A stretch of DNA of 64,000 bases from Rhodanobacter thiooxydans (GTDB taxonomy: Bacteria; Pseudomonadota; Gammaproteobacteria; Xanthomonadales; Rhodanobacteraceae): assembly GCF_030291135.1 (NCBI RefSeq), contig NZ_CP127409.1, positions 496,001 through 560,000 on the forward strand, read 5' to 3'. The number at the start of each line of letters is the position of its first letter. Positions within the stretch are counted from its first letter, which is position 1. Below are positions 1 to 8,646 of this stretch, piece after piece. Under the pieces are notes generated by a model, which ran no database searches, had not been told where the DNA came from, and saw only the letters and a list, made by a program, of their open reading frames with translations. Both the position numbers and the translations under genes were made by a program.

Positions 1-2
1 CC

Positions 3-170
3 ACTGCCTACGGTGTGCTTGCCTCGCACATCGGCATGCACTACGCCAAACGCACCACCTTCCTGATTGATCCGCAGGGCAGGGTGGCCAAGGTCTACGT
101 GGATGTCGACCCGGAAAAGAACTCGGCCCAGGTGCTGGGCGATCTCGCCGCGTTGAAGGCGGCGCCCTGA
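3..170 (+). CDS. Peroxiredoxin (AhpC/TSA, Bcp-like), C-terminal fragment
   Basis: The reading frame is open from the left edge and stops at 168-170, so only the last 55 residues are present. The fragment contains YAKRTTFLIDPQG, the strand-turn that follows the active site in thioredoxin-fold peroxiredoxins, and ends with the helix pattern VDPEKNSAQVLGDLAAL typical of Bcp-like enzymes. These reduce hydroperoxides in the cytoplasm using thioredoxin. The peroxidatic cysteine lies outside the window, so the subtype cannot be fixed. The stop overlaps the next start by one base (TGATG), which suggests translational coupling. Confidence 0.75.
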   Translation, partial: TAYGVLASHIGMHYAKRTTFLIDPQGRVAKVYVDVDPEKNSAQVLGDLAALKAAP

Positions 171-643
171 TGCCGCTGGCGGTGCGCATCGACCCCGCGC
201 CGGCGCGGGGTTTCACGGCCTGGGCGATCGGCGTGTGGATCCTGCTGCTGTTTGCCGCGCTGGGTGCCGTGCAGTATCTGCAGCATGCCGAATACTCCTA
301 TCTGGCGGCATCGCTGGTGGTCTTCGCGACCTGCGCCGGCGGCATCCTGCGCCAGGCGTGGGCACGGCCGGTGCTGCAGGTGCTGGCCGTGCTGCTGGCC
401 GTGTGGGCGCTGGTCTCGGGTGCGCTGATGCTGCAGCAATGGGGCGATTTCGACACCGCCAGGCAGCATGCGCAGGCGCAGCCGCAACTGGGCGAGGTGG
501 CGCTGTGGATGATCGCGCGGGCCGAGCGCACCTGGCAGGTCGGCCTGGCGCTCAAGGCTGCCGCGATCCCGCTGCTGCTGGGGCTGGCCTGGCAACTGGG
601 CCGGCCGGCGGTGCGCGCGCAGTTCCGTCCGCGCCCACGTTGA
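170..643 (+). CDS. Small hydrophobic membrane protein of unknown function
   Basis: I do not recognise a family. The 157-residue protein has three or four hydrophobic stretches (about residues 17-37, 42-60, 64-85 and 125-143), so it is probably an inner-membrane protein with a short basic C-terminus. Its ATG overlaps the stop of the peroxiredoxin gene by one base, so the two are probably co-translated. Whether it is linked to redox stress is only an inference from this position. No catalytic or metal-binding motif is evident. Confidence 0.7.
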   Translation: MPLAVRIDPAPARGFTAWAIGVWILLLFAALGAVQYLQHAEYSYLAASLVVFATCAGGILRQAWARPVLQVLAVLLAVWALVSGALMLQQWGDFDTARQHAQAQPQLGEVALWMIARAERTWQVGLALKAAAIPLLLGLAWQLGRPAVRAQFRPRPR

Positions 644-712
644 GCGAGCAGTTCAGCGGCGGTTGCGGCAACGTCGGCTATCGCTGAGCGGGTCCATTTC
701 CAGGGAATTTTC

Positions 713-1465
713 ATGCGCCTGTCGCGATTGCCGTTCCTGTTCACCCTGCTGCTCGCTGCGCCGTGGCTGCACGCGCAGGACCTGGCGACGACCTGCCACG
801 CCAGCAGCAGCTACGACGTCACCCTGAAACCCGGCAGCCTGCTGTTCGATCGGCCGGCGCCCGCGCCGTTCCACGTCGAGCTGCGGCAGGGGACGCTGCG
901 CACCGACGGTGCCATCGTGAAGCTGAATGCGGAGGACGAGGACCGGCTGGCCCTGTTCGAACGCGACCTGCGCGCACTGGCGCCGCGGGTGCGCACGGTG
1001 GCGCGCAACGGCGTGGACATCGCCGCGCAGGCGCTGCGGGCAGAAGCCGACGGCATGGGCCTGGGCGCCGATACGCGGGCCGAATTCAACCGCCGGCTGG
1101 ATGCGCATGCGGCCGAGTTGAAACGGCGCATCTCGGTCAGCCAGAGCACGCACGACTGGCAGGGTGATGCCGCCAACCAGGCCATGAACCAGATCGCCGG
1201 CGACCTGCTGCCGCTGCTGGCGGCCGACCTTGGCCAGCAGGCGATCAACGCGGCGCTGGCCGGCGACCTGCAGGCGGCCGCCAGCCTGCGCGATCGCGCC
1301 ACCGACCTCGCCACCGCGTTGCGCCCGCGCCTGCAGTCGCGCCTGCAGGTGCTGCGTCCGCAGATCGAGGCGCTGTGCCCGTCGATCCAGCGGCTCGCGG
1401 CCTTGCAGCAGGGCGTGCGCGGCAGCAACGGGCAGCCGCTGGATCTGCTGCAGGTCCAGCAGTGA
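713..1465 (+). CDS. DUF2884 family periplasmic protein (YggN-like)
   Basis: The 250-residue protein starts with a signal peptide (cleavage probably after HAQ at about residue 22). It matches the DUF2884/YggN pattern in length and layout: an N-terminal beta-rich part with a conserved Cys (TTCHASS), a central helical region and a second conserved Cys near the end (ALCPSIQ), perhaps forming a disulphide in the periplasm. The family has no established biochemical role. An AGGGA ribosome-binding site lies just upstream of the ATG. The gene stands alone, followed by a 114-base gap. Confidence 0.8.
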   Translation: MRLSRLPFLFTLLLAAPWLHAQDLATTCHASSSYDVTLKPGSLLFDRPAPAPFHVELRQGTLRTDGAIVKLNAEDEDRLALFERDLRALAPRVRTVARNGVDIAAQALRAEADGMGLGADTRAEFNRRLDAHAAELKRRISVSQSTHDWQGDAANQAMNQIAGDLLPLLAADLGQQAINAALAGDLQAAASLRDRATDLATALRPRLQSRLQVLRPQIEALCPSIQRLAALQQGVRGSNGQPLDLLQVQQ

Positions 1466-1579
1466 GCAGGGCCTGTCGTCAGCTGACTGCCGCACGGTTG
1501 GTCGCGTGGTTAATCTCCGGCTAAGTGGGCCGGGGCCAGGATGGCGCACCGATCGACCCCGATCCGCCCGGAGGCGGCC

Positions 1580-2020
1580 ATGCCGCGGCAGTTGCCCGTA
1601 TCCACCTGCAATACCCTGATCCGGCGCAGCATCGATCTGCGCCAGCTCTATCGCCATGCCGCGGCGGCGTGCGAACCGGGCCTGCGCATGGTGCTGAACG
1701 ACAACGTGCACACGCTGGACCTGTTGATCGCCGACCTGCAGGCGCAACTGCGCGACCGCGGCGACAGGCCGTGCGAGCACGGCAGCTGGCACGGCACCGT
1801 CCACCGGCATCTCGCCGGCTGGCTGGTGCGCACCGCCGCGCGCCACGACAGCGCCTGGATCCGCGTGCTGGCGCATGGCGAGAGTGCCTTGCTGCATGGC
1901 TTCGAGCAGGCCATCGCCGCCGCCCCCGCCGAGTCGGTGCTGGTGCTGCGCCGGCAATTGCCGCGTTTGCGCGGCATCCACCTGGACATGCACAGCCTGG
2001 CCGGTACCGCGCGCTATTGA
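1580..2020 (+). CDS. DUF2383 / PA2169-like four-helix-bundle protein
   Basis: The 146-residue protein is entirely helical in character and follows the layout of PA2169-type DUF2383 proteins: a first helix with a CNTLIRRSIDLRQLY pattern, a second helix of aliphatic heptads, the loop plus GSWHGTVHRHLAGW, then ALLHGFEQAI and a closing helix. These proteins have a ferritin-like fold and no proven function; stress roles have been proposed. I chose ATG 1580 because GGAGG lies five bases upstream; an in-frame ATG at 1541 would add 13 residues but lacks such a site. Confidence 0.75.
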   Translation: MPRQLPVSTCNTLIRRSIDLRQLYRHAAAACEPGLRMVLNDNVHTLDLLIADLQAQLRDRGDRPCEHGSWHGTVHRHLAGWLVRTAARHDSAWIRVLAHGESALLHGFEQAIAAAPAESVLVLRRQLPRLRGIHLDMHSLAGTARY

Positions 2021-2032
2021 ACGAAAGTGGCC

Positions 2033-2608
2033 ATGCCCGCGACCGCACAGGACGTCCTCGATTTCTGGTTTGCCGAAGCGGGCGCCGACCACTGGTTCGC
2101 CGCCGATGCCGTGTTCGATGCGCAGATCCGCGAGCGCTTCGGCGAAGCCGTCGAGGCTGCCGCTGACGGCCGGCTGGACGACTGGGCGGGTACGCCATCG
2201 GGCTGGCTCGCGCTGTTGATCCTGCTCGACCAGTTCCCGCGGAACCTGTACCGCCACGACCCGCGCGCCTGGGCGACGGACGCCGGCGCGCAGCGCGTGG
2301 CGCTGTCGGGGCTGGCTCGTGGTGATGACCGGCAACTGCCCGCCGTGCAGCGCGTGTTCGCCTACCTGCCGCTGGAACATGCCGAGAATCTGGCGTTGCA
2401 GCGGCGTTCGGTGGCGTTGTTCGAGGCGTTGTGCGCGGAAGTGCCGACGGCACAGCGCCAACCGTTCGAGGAATTCCTGGACTATGCTCGCCGCCACTGC
2501 GAGGTGATCGCGCGCTTCGGCCGCTTTCCCCATCGCAACGCCGCACTCGGTCGGACCGATACGCCGCAAGAAGCGCTCTACCTGGCCCAGCCGGGCACCG
2601 GTTTCTGA
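2033..2608 (+). CDS. DUF924 family protein
   Basis: The 191-residue protein shows DUF924 hallmarks: an N-terminal VLDFWF motif, the LALLILLDQFPRNLYR core and a C-terminal GRFPHRN motif. The fold is a TPR-like all-helical bundle and the function is unknown; it is soluble and probably cytoplasmic. GTG at 2027 is an alternative start two codons upstream. The gene follows the DUF2383 gene by 12 bases and may share its transcript. Confidence 0.85.
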   Translation: MPATAQDVLDFWFAEAGADHWFAADAVFDAQIRERFGEAVEAAADGRLDDWAGTPSGWLALLILLDQFPRNLYRHDPRAWATDAGAQRVALSGLARGDDRQLPAVQRVFAYLPLEHAENLALQRRSVALFEALCAEVPTAQRQPFEEFLDYARRHCEVIARFGRFPHRNAALGRTDTPQEALYLAQPGTGF

Positions 2609-2674
2609 GACGCGACGCGATCGGCGGTTCCGGGGTTGCAGTCAGTCCATTCCAGTCAGACCAGGGAGCAGGTC

Positions 2675-2983
2675 ATGCGCATTCGTCTCGTCATCGCCTT
2701 GTTCGCGTTCAGTGCCGCCGTGCAGGCGTCCAGCACCCTGCGCGTGGGCAACCAGGTACTCACCGCCGGCGACAGCCGCGAGCGGGTGGTCGAGCTGCTG
2801 GGCAAGCCCACCTCGAAATCACACGCACGCAAGCCGCGCAGCCACGGCGGCCGTCGCGGCGGCGTGCGCGTGGTGGACAACCACCAGGGCGGCGAGCAGT
2901 GGCGCTACCGCCGCGGCGACCACGTCACCGTGGTGACCATCGTCGATGGCCGGGTCAGCGAGATCGAGGATCGCCGGCTCTGA
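2675..2983 (+). CDS. Secreted DUF2845 domain protein
   Basis: The 102-residue protein has a signal peptide (about residues 1-19, ending VQA). A compact domain follows, with LRVGNQVLTAGDSRERVVEL near its start and WRYRRGDHVTVVTIVDG near its end. This is the DUF2845 pattern, a small SmpA/BamE-like fold found in periplasmic proteins of Xanthomonadales and Pseudomonas. An Arg/Lys-rich loop lies in the middle. I chose ATG 2675 because GGGAGCAG precedes it at suitable spacing. The molecular function is not known. Confidence 0.75.
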   Translation: MRIRLVIALFAFSAAVQASSTLRVGNQVLTAGDSRERVVELLGKPTSKSHARKPRSHGGRRGGVRVVDNHQGGEQWRYRRGDHVTVVTIVDGRVSEIEDRRL

Positions 2984-3056
2984 AGCGCCCGGGTTGGCGA
3001 TGATTTCATCGCCGCCTGTTAGGCTGGCCTCCGGTTTTTCTACGGAAGGCGAAGCG

Positions 3057-3917
3057 ATGTTCGATATCTCCGTCGCGTCGGCCGCGCGTGCTGCTGCAAC
3101 GCCCGATGTTTCCAGCTATACCGACCAGGCGGTGCAGCTAGGGTTGCGCCTGGCGGGCGCGCTGCTGGTATTGCTGGTCGGCATGTGGGTGGCACGCCGG
3201 CTGGCCAATTTCGCGCAGCGCGCGCTGGGCCGGGCCAGTGTCGATTCCACGCTTGGCGGCTTCCTGCGCAACCTGATCTACGGCGTGCTGGTGGTTTTGC
3301 TGGTGGTGACCGCGCTGGGCGTGCTGGGCGTGCCGTCGGCGCCGATGGTCGCCGCGCTCGGCACCGCCGGGCTGGCGATCGGGCTGGCCCTGCAGGGCTC
3401 GCTCAGCAACCTGGCGTGGGGCGTGCTGCTGGTGGTGTTCCGGCCGTTCCGGGTCGGCGACTACGTCAGCGCCGGCGGCACCGAGGGCACCGTGCAGAGC
3501 ATCAACCTGATGCATACCCAGCTGCTGCTGCCGGACAACCGCGAGGCGATCCTGCCGAACGCGAAGGTCGGCGGCGACGCCATCATCAACTACAACCGCC
3601 GGGGCACGCGGCGCTTCGAGCTGAAGTTCGGCATCGCCTATCGCGACGATGCGGAGCAGGTGATGGCCACGATCATGCAACTGATGGCGGCGGACCCGCG
3701 CATCCTGAAGGATCCGGCTCCCGGCGTATGGATCGAGGGCCTGAGCGGGCAGACGGTGAACCTGGTGCTGCGCGGCTGGACCCTCGGCAGCGACAACTGG
3801 GGCGCGCAGACCGACCTGCTGCACGCGATCAAGCGGCGGATCGACGCGCAACAGATCAGCGTCCCCGTGGTGCCGCGCGAAGTCACCCTGGTGCAGGGCG
3901 TGCCAAAGGCCGATTGA
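3057..3917 (+). CDS. mscS: Small-conductance mechanosensitive channel (MscS family)
   Basis: At 286 residues it equals the usual length of E. coli MscS. It has three transmembrane segments, the pore-lining third one rich in Gly/Ala (AALGTAGLAIGLALQGS), then the beta domain (FRVGDYVSAGG, EGTVQSINLMHTQL, LPNAKV) and an alpha/beta C-terminal vestibule. It would open under membrane tension to release solutes during hypo-osmotic shock. ATG 3057 is preceded by GGAAGGCG; earlier in-frame starts lack support. It is monocistronic and converges on the long minus-strand gene, with only two bases between stops. Confidence 0.93.
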   Translation: MFDISVASAARAAATPDVSSYTDQAVQLGLRLAGALLVLLVGMWVARRLANFAQRALGRASVDSTLGGFLRNLIYGVLVVLLVVTALGVLGVPSAPMVAALGTAGLAIGLALQGSLSNLAWGVLLVVFRPFRVGDYVSAGGTEGTVQSINLMHTQLLLPDNREAILPNAKVGGDAIINYNRRGTRRFELKFGIAYRDDAEQVMATIMQLMAADPRILKDPAPGVWIEGLSGQTVNLVLRGWTLGSDNWGAQTDLLHAIKRRIDAQQISVPVVPREVTLVQGVPKAD

Positions 3918-3919
3918 AG

Positions 3920-6900
3920 CTACTGCACCTCCACCGCGTGGCGGTTGTCGCCGGAGACCTTGTCGATCAGTTCGTTGTAGGGATCGATACCGGCCAGCGC
4001 GGGCTTGCCGTCGACGGTCACGGTGAGCGTGCTGTCACCGTCGGGCAGCAGGCGTTTTCCCAGGTACAGCGGCTTGCCGTCCTTGCCGTTGCCTGGCGGA
4101 GCGGCGAACACGCCGATCTCGATCGGGATGTCCGGCTTCGCCGCGGTTTCCTTGCCGCTGCCGTCGACGTAGACCTTGCCGGCGTGCACCTGCAGGGTCA
4201 CTTCGTACTTGCCGTTCGGCAGCTTCTTCGCGGTGGCGCCGGTGAGGCGGTTGTCGAACAGGGTGATCTTCCAGAACAACTCGTCCAGCAGCGGCTGCCA
4301 CTTCGGGTCGAGCGCCTTGCCCAGCGCGTCCATGAATTCCTGCGAAGTGGTGTACGGCGGTTGCTGGAAACCCTTGTCGATGAGGAACTGCTTCAGCACC
4401 GCGTTCAGCATGCCTTCGCCGACGTAGTCCTGCAGGGCGTAGAACACCAGCGAACCTTTCTTGTAATGGATGTACTGCTGGTTCTCGACCTTCGCCAGCG
4501 GCTCCTCGGCCAGCTTCTCGGTGGCACGTCCCGCCAGATAGCCGTCCAGTTCGTACTTCAGGAACTTGTGCATCTGGCCGGCGCCGTACTTCTGTTTCAT
4601 CACCATCAGCGCGGAGTACTGCGCCAGCGATTCGCTGAGCATCGTCGAGCCCTGCATGTTCGCGCCGACCACCCGGTGCGCCCACCATTGGTGCGCCACT
4701 TCGTGCGCGGTGACGTAGTAGGGATAGTCGATCCGGCTCTTGTCGCGCAGGTCGGCGATGAAGCCCAGTGCCTCGGAAAACGCGATGGTGCCGGGGAAGG
4801 ACTGCGCGAAGCCGTAGTAGTTGGGCACTTCGGCGATGCGCAGCTGGCGGAACTGATAGGGCGTGTAATGCGTGTCGTAGTACGCCAGCGCGTCCCGCGC
4901 GCCCTCGATCATGCGGTCCACGTTCCAGGAGTGGGCGGGGTTGTAGTACACGGCGATGGTGGTGCCGTGGTCGTCCACGCGCTTCACCGCCCAGCGCGCC
5001 GACATCCACGCAGCGAAGTTCAGCATCGGGTGCTGCCCGCCGTCATGAAGCGTGGTGTAGTGGAAATGATGCCGGCCGCCGGCGATCCACTCCTTCTGCA
5101 GCTCGCCGGGCGCCAGCGCGATCTGGTCGGCGGCGGTGGAGACTGTGGTATCGAAGTCGATCCAGTCGGCGTCGTTGCTGATGTAGGTGTTGGCGCGCGC
5201 CTTCTGGTCGCCCAGTGGAGGCATGCGCGGCACGTCCAGCGGCAGGCCGTACTTGCGGCGGTCGTTGCGGTCGACGAGCTGGTTCTGCGGCTGGTAGCCG
5301 AACTGCGGCAGCACGCCGCTGTTGAAGAACGTGCCGTTGTGGGCGAGGAACTTGCCGTCGGGTTCGTTGGTGAAACCCTGCGGCGCATAGGTGATGTCGA
5401 AGTCGAACGGCATCGACGCGCCCGGCGCCAGCGGCGTGCGCAATGTGTAGATGGCGAAGCCGATGCGCTTGTCGTCGCTCACCGTGTCGTGCGGCGCGAA
5501 GTCCAGCGAATTCACCGTGAAGTCGGGGTCGAAGTTCACGTACAGCGTGTCGATCGGCGCCGTGGTCCTGTTGAGCAGCGTGTAGTGGCCACGGATCTCC
5601 AGCCGGCGCCGGTAGGGGTGGATGTCCACCTCGGTGCGTACCGAAGTGATGCGCGGCTGCGGTGCGTCGAGGTATTTCGCGTACCGCTTCTCGTAGTCGG
5701 CGCGCCCGCGTTTTTCCGCGGCGCCGCTGCGATAGTGGTTGAGCACGTTGGTGTTGTAGTAGATCCAGAGACCGCTGCCCGCGAAGGCCAGCAGTGCCAG
5801 CCCCAGCGTGATACGCGACGGTCCGTGGAAGCGCGCGCCTGCCTCGCGCCACCGCTCGCGCCACGACTGCCCGGTGCCGCGCACCCAGAACAGCGCCGCC
5901 AGCACCAGCAAGGCGACGGCGCAGCTAGCCCAGTAGAAGTCGAACCACAGCGTGGCCTTGAGGAAATGGCCGAAGCCATTGAGGTCCGAATACGGCGTGG
6001 AGGGCGCGGCGGCGTAGTTGTAGAGGTTGTGCTCCCAGTGCAGCAGAGGGAAGGCGATCTGGCAGACGAACCACAGTACGGTCAGCAGATAGCCGAGGAA
6101 GCGGTTGTTGGACATCACCTGCAGGAACAGCGCCAGCACCGCCAGCAGTGCGAGCGGAATCGCCTGCAACGCCAACGTGCCCAGGTACAGGCCTGGCTCG
6201 ATGTCTGTGTAGCCGTGGGCCAGCTGCCAGCCGATGCCGAACACCGCACCGCAGGCGAGGAAAACCACGATCACCGCCAGCAAGGCGCCCAGCTTTGCCG
6301 CCAGCGGCACCCAGTCCCGCAGCGGGAACGCGTCACTGACCTCGGCGCTGCGCTGCATGCGTTCGCGCCAGACCAGCTCGCCGGCGTAGAACATCACGAT
6401 GACGTACAGCAGCCATTGCAGGGCACCCTGCGATATCTCCAGCACGCTGTGCGTCACCGGCCAGGTGGCGGTGCCGTAGATGCGCCCGGACAGCGCCAGG
6501 CTGAAAGCGAGGTTGACCAGGCCGAACACCAGCATCACCAGGAACGGCACGCCGCGCAGCACGCTCCAGGTATCGAACACCAGCAGGTGGCGCAGCTGGA
6601 CCCATTGCGCACGTCCGTCGCTTGCCAGCTGCGCCGCCGGCGGCGCCGGCGCGGTGGTGCCGGCGGCGTGGCGCAGGATCGGCGGCTCTGCGCGCCGCGT
6701 GCGCCGGCGCCACCGCAGGCCCTCGCGGTCGGTGCGGAACAGCGCGAACGCGGCGCCGGCAAGCACTACCGCGATGCCGGTCCACAGCAGTCGGTTGAAC
6801 AGCAGCAGGCCGTCCAGCGCCGGCAACTGTCGGTTGAGCTGGTCCGCCGACCAGTAGCGGGTGACGATCTGCAGGGTGCGGTTGCCGAATGGGTCGAGGA

Positions 6901-7519
6901 TCGCGGCCAGTGCGTGGTGGTTGACGTCCTGGGTCAGCAGCCTGGCCACCGAGAGCAACACGATGAAGGCGATCACGCCGATCAGCGTGGCCAGCAGCGA
7001 GCGGGTGGCGGTGGCGAGCAGGAACAGCCATGCCGCGATGAACAGCAGGTTCGGCAGCAGCATCACGCCGAACGCCCAGGCGTAGCCGCGCCAGTCCGGC
7101 GGCCCCAGCCGCGCCGCCTCGATCCACGGCATGCTGCCACCCGCCGCCAGCCCCAGCGCGCACAGCAGCATGATCGCCACCGTCACCAGGTAGCCCGCTG
7201 CGAAGCGCCCGCCGAGATAGGCGCGCTTGCGCACCGGCGTGGTGAACATCAGTTCGGCGGTGCCATGGTCGAAGTCGCGCAGGGCCGCGCCGGCGACGAA
7301 GACGGCCACCAGCAGCAGGCACAGCGGCGCGAGGTTGTCGAGCAGCCGCACGATCACCAGCGGCGCATTGCGCAGCACGTTGCCGCTGGCGCCGCCGACG
7401 ATCACCGCGTCGGTGCTGGCGAAAGCGAAGGCCAGCGCGGCGAACACCGCCGCGATGATCCAGAACAGCGGTGCCTTCAGTTGCTGGCGCAGCTCGAAGC
7501 GGAGAATTTCGGAAAACAT
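3920..7519 (-). CDS. ABC-2 type permease fused to M1 family aminopeptidase
   Basis: The 1199-residue membrane protein has two parts. The first half (about 1-560) holds two sets of ABC-2-type transmembrane helices, starting FELRQQLKAPLFW, split by a loop. The second half is an M1 gluzincin domain with zinc motif HEVAH at 939-943 followed by QWW, and a downstream glutamate in LSESLAQY. This fusion occurs in many Proteobacteria and Bacteroidetes, usually beside a dedicated ATPase, as here. The transported substrate is unknown; coupling of export to peptide processing is inferred. The ATPase gene lies just upstream on the same strand. Confidence 0.9.
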   Translation of the reverse strand: MFSEILRFELRQQLKAPLFWIIAAVFAALAFAFASTDAVIVGGASGNVLRNAPLVIVRLLDNLAPLCLLLVAVFVAGAALRDFDHGTAELMFTTPVRKRAYLGGRFAAGYLVTVAIMLLCALGLAAGGSMPWIEAARLGPPDWRGYAWAFGVMLLPNLLFIAAWLFLLATATRSLLATLIGVIAFIVLLSVARLLTQDVNHHALAAILDPFGNRTLQIVTRYWSADQLNRQLPALDGLLLFNRLLWTGIAVVLAGAAFALFRTDREGLRWRRRTRRAEPPILRHAAGTTAPAPPAAQLASDGRAQWVQLRHLLVFDTWSVLRGVPFLVMLVFGLVNLAFSLALSGRIYGTATWPVTHSVLEISQGALQWLLYVIVMFYAGELVWRERMQRSAEVSDAFPLRDWVPLAAKLGALLAVIVVFLACGAVFGIGWQLAHGYTDIEPGLYLGTLALQAIPLALLAVLALFLQVMSNNRFLGYLLTVLWFVCQIAFPLLHWEHNLYNYAAAPSTPYSDLNGFGHFLKATLWFDFYWASCAVALLVLAALFWVRGTGQSWRERWREAGARFHGPSRITLGLALLAFAGSGLWIYYNTNVLNHYRSGAAEKRGRADYEKRYAKYLDAPQPRITSVRTEVDIHPYRRRLEIRGHYTLLNRTTAPIDTLYVNFDPDFTVNSLDFAPHDTVSDDKRIGFAIYTLRTPLAPGASMPFDFDITYAPQGFTNEPDGKFLAHNGTFFNSGVLPQFGYQPQNQLVDRNDRRKYGLPLDVPRMPPLGDQKARANTYISNDADWIDFDTTVSTAADQIALAPGELQKEWIAGGRHHFHYTTLHDGGQHPMLNFAAWMSARWAVKRVDDHGTTIAVYYNPAHSWNVDRMIEGARDALAYYDTHYTPYQFRQLRIAEVPNYYGFAQSFPGTIAFSEALGFIADLRDKSRIDYPYYVTAHEVAHQWWAHRVVGANMQGSTMLSESLAQYSALMVMKQKYGAGQMHKFLKYELDGYLAGRATEKLAEEPLAKVENQQYIHYKKGSLVFYALQDYVGEGMLNAVLKQFLIDKGFQQPPYTTSQEFMDALGKALDPKWQPLLDELFWKITLFDNRLTGATAKKLPNGKYEVTLQVHAGKVYVDGSGKETAAKPDIPIEIGVFAAPPGNGKDGKPLYLGKRLLPDGDSTLTVTVDGKPALAGIDPYNELIDKVSGDNRHAVEVQ

Positions 7520-7539
7520 CGGTCGTCCTCGCCGCGCGG

Positions 7540-8424
7540 TCAGGCGGCTTGCACCGTGGCCTGCGCGCGCAGGCGGCCGAAGTAGACGTCCTCCAGGTCG
7601 GGCGCGACGGCTTCGAAGCCTTCTTCCGGCAACGCGTCGGCCAGCACGTGCAGCAGGGTGCGGCCGCCGGCGAGGCGGGTGGACAGGATGTTCATGCGGG
7701 CGCGGTAGCCGTCCAGTTCGGCCTTGTCGATCGTGCGTCGCCATACCCGGCCATCCAGCGAGCGGATCGCCTCGGCCGGCTCGCCGCTGAGCAGCACCTG
7801 GCCCTGGCCGATGATCGCCATGCGCGAGCACAGGTCGGTGACGTCCTCCACGATGTGGGTGGACAGGATCACCACCACCCGCTCGCCGATCTCGGCCAGC
7901 AGGTTGAGGAAGCGGTTGCGTTCCTCCGGGTCGAGCCCGGCGGTGGGTTCGTCCACGATCACCAGCCGCGGGTCGCCGATCAGCGCCTGGGCGATGCCGA
8001 AGCGCTGGCGCATGCCGCCGGAGTAGGTGCCCAGCTTGCGCTTGCGCACGTCCCACAGGTTCACCTGGCGCAGCAGCGATTCCACCAGCTCGCGCCGCTC
8101 GCCCTTGGCGACGACGCCCTTGAGCACGGCAAAGTGTTCCAGCAGGGCCTCGGCCGACACCTTCGGGTAGACGCCGAATTCCTGCGGCAAGTAGCCGAGC
8201 AGGCGGCGGGTGGCCTGCTTGTCGGCCAGCAGGTCCATCCCGCCCAGCCGGATCGTGCCTTCGTCCGGGCCCTGCAGCGTGGCGATGGTACGCATCAGCG
8301 AGGACTTGCCGGCGCCGTTCGGGCCGAGCAGGCCGAACATGCCGTTGGGGATGTCCAGCGACACGCCGCGCAGCGCCCGCACGCCGTTGGCGTAGGTCTT
8401 CGACAGGTCGCGAATGGTCAGCAT
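7540..8424 (-). CDS. ABC transporter ATP-binding protein
   Basis: The 294-residue ATPase has Walker A (GPNGAGKSS), a Q-loop (YLPQEFG), the ABC signature (YSGGMRQR), Walker B (LVIVDEPT) and the switch His (LSTHIVED). It resembles the CcmA/NatA-type ATPases that drive ABC-2 permeases, so it should power the permease-peptidase encoded 20 bases downstream. ATG 8424 has AGGA upstream; ATG 8460 would add 12 residues. The last 80 residues (from RTIDKAELDGY) are a subfamily-specific tail. Confidence 0.92.
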   Translation of the reverse strand: MLTIRDLSKTYANGVRALRGVSLDIPNGMFGLLGPNGAGKSSLMRTIATLQGPDEGTIRLGGMDLLADKQATRRLLGYLPQEFGVYPKVSAEALLEHFAVLKGVVAKGERRELVESLLRQVNLWDVRKRKLGTYSGGMRQRFGIAQALIGDPRLVIVDEPTAGLDPEERNRFLNLLAEIGERVVVILSTHIVEDVTDLCSRMAIIGQGQVLLSGEPAEAIRSLDGRVWRRTIDKAELDGYRARMNILSTRLAGGRTLLHVLADALPEEGFEAVAPDLEDVYFGRLRAQATVQAA

Positions 8425-8511
8425 GGGGTGTTTTCCTGCGCCGCCATGCGGCTTGGTCATGCGGGTCAGGTTACGGGAAGGGGGCGGCCCGGTGCGTGCG
8501 CTCAAGGTCAT

Positions 8512-8523
8512 GCATACGTATGC
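8512..8523. promoter_or_regulatory. 12-bp perfect palindrome in divergent promoter region (candidate operator)
   Basis: GCATACGTATGC is a perfect palindrome in the 222-base gap between the divergent ABC ATPase and aceF genes. It could bind a dimeric regulator of either gene. No known operator consensus is claimed. A TATGATT hexamer region about 60 bases closer to aceF (near 8582) could be its -10 element, but no convincing -35 box is visible. Confidence 0.3.
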
Positions 8524-8646
8524 GCATGGTAAATGGCGCGGCGACCCCACGATCCGGGCGTACGGATCGGCCCTGCCTTCGTTATGATTGAACTCTTGTA
8601 TGCGGCCGCCATCCCCGAGCGGCACGCCATCGCCGCAGGAGTCACC

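Noticed and set aside
3185-7585. Very long open frame of 1466 codons on the plus strand opposite the permease-peptidase gene
   Set aside because: The product is low-complexity Arg/Gln/Val/His without any domain, while the minus strand encodes a clear ABC-2/M1 protein with catalytic motifs. High GC keeps antisense frames open.
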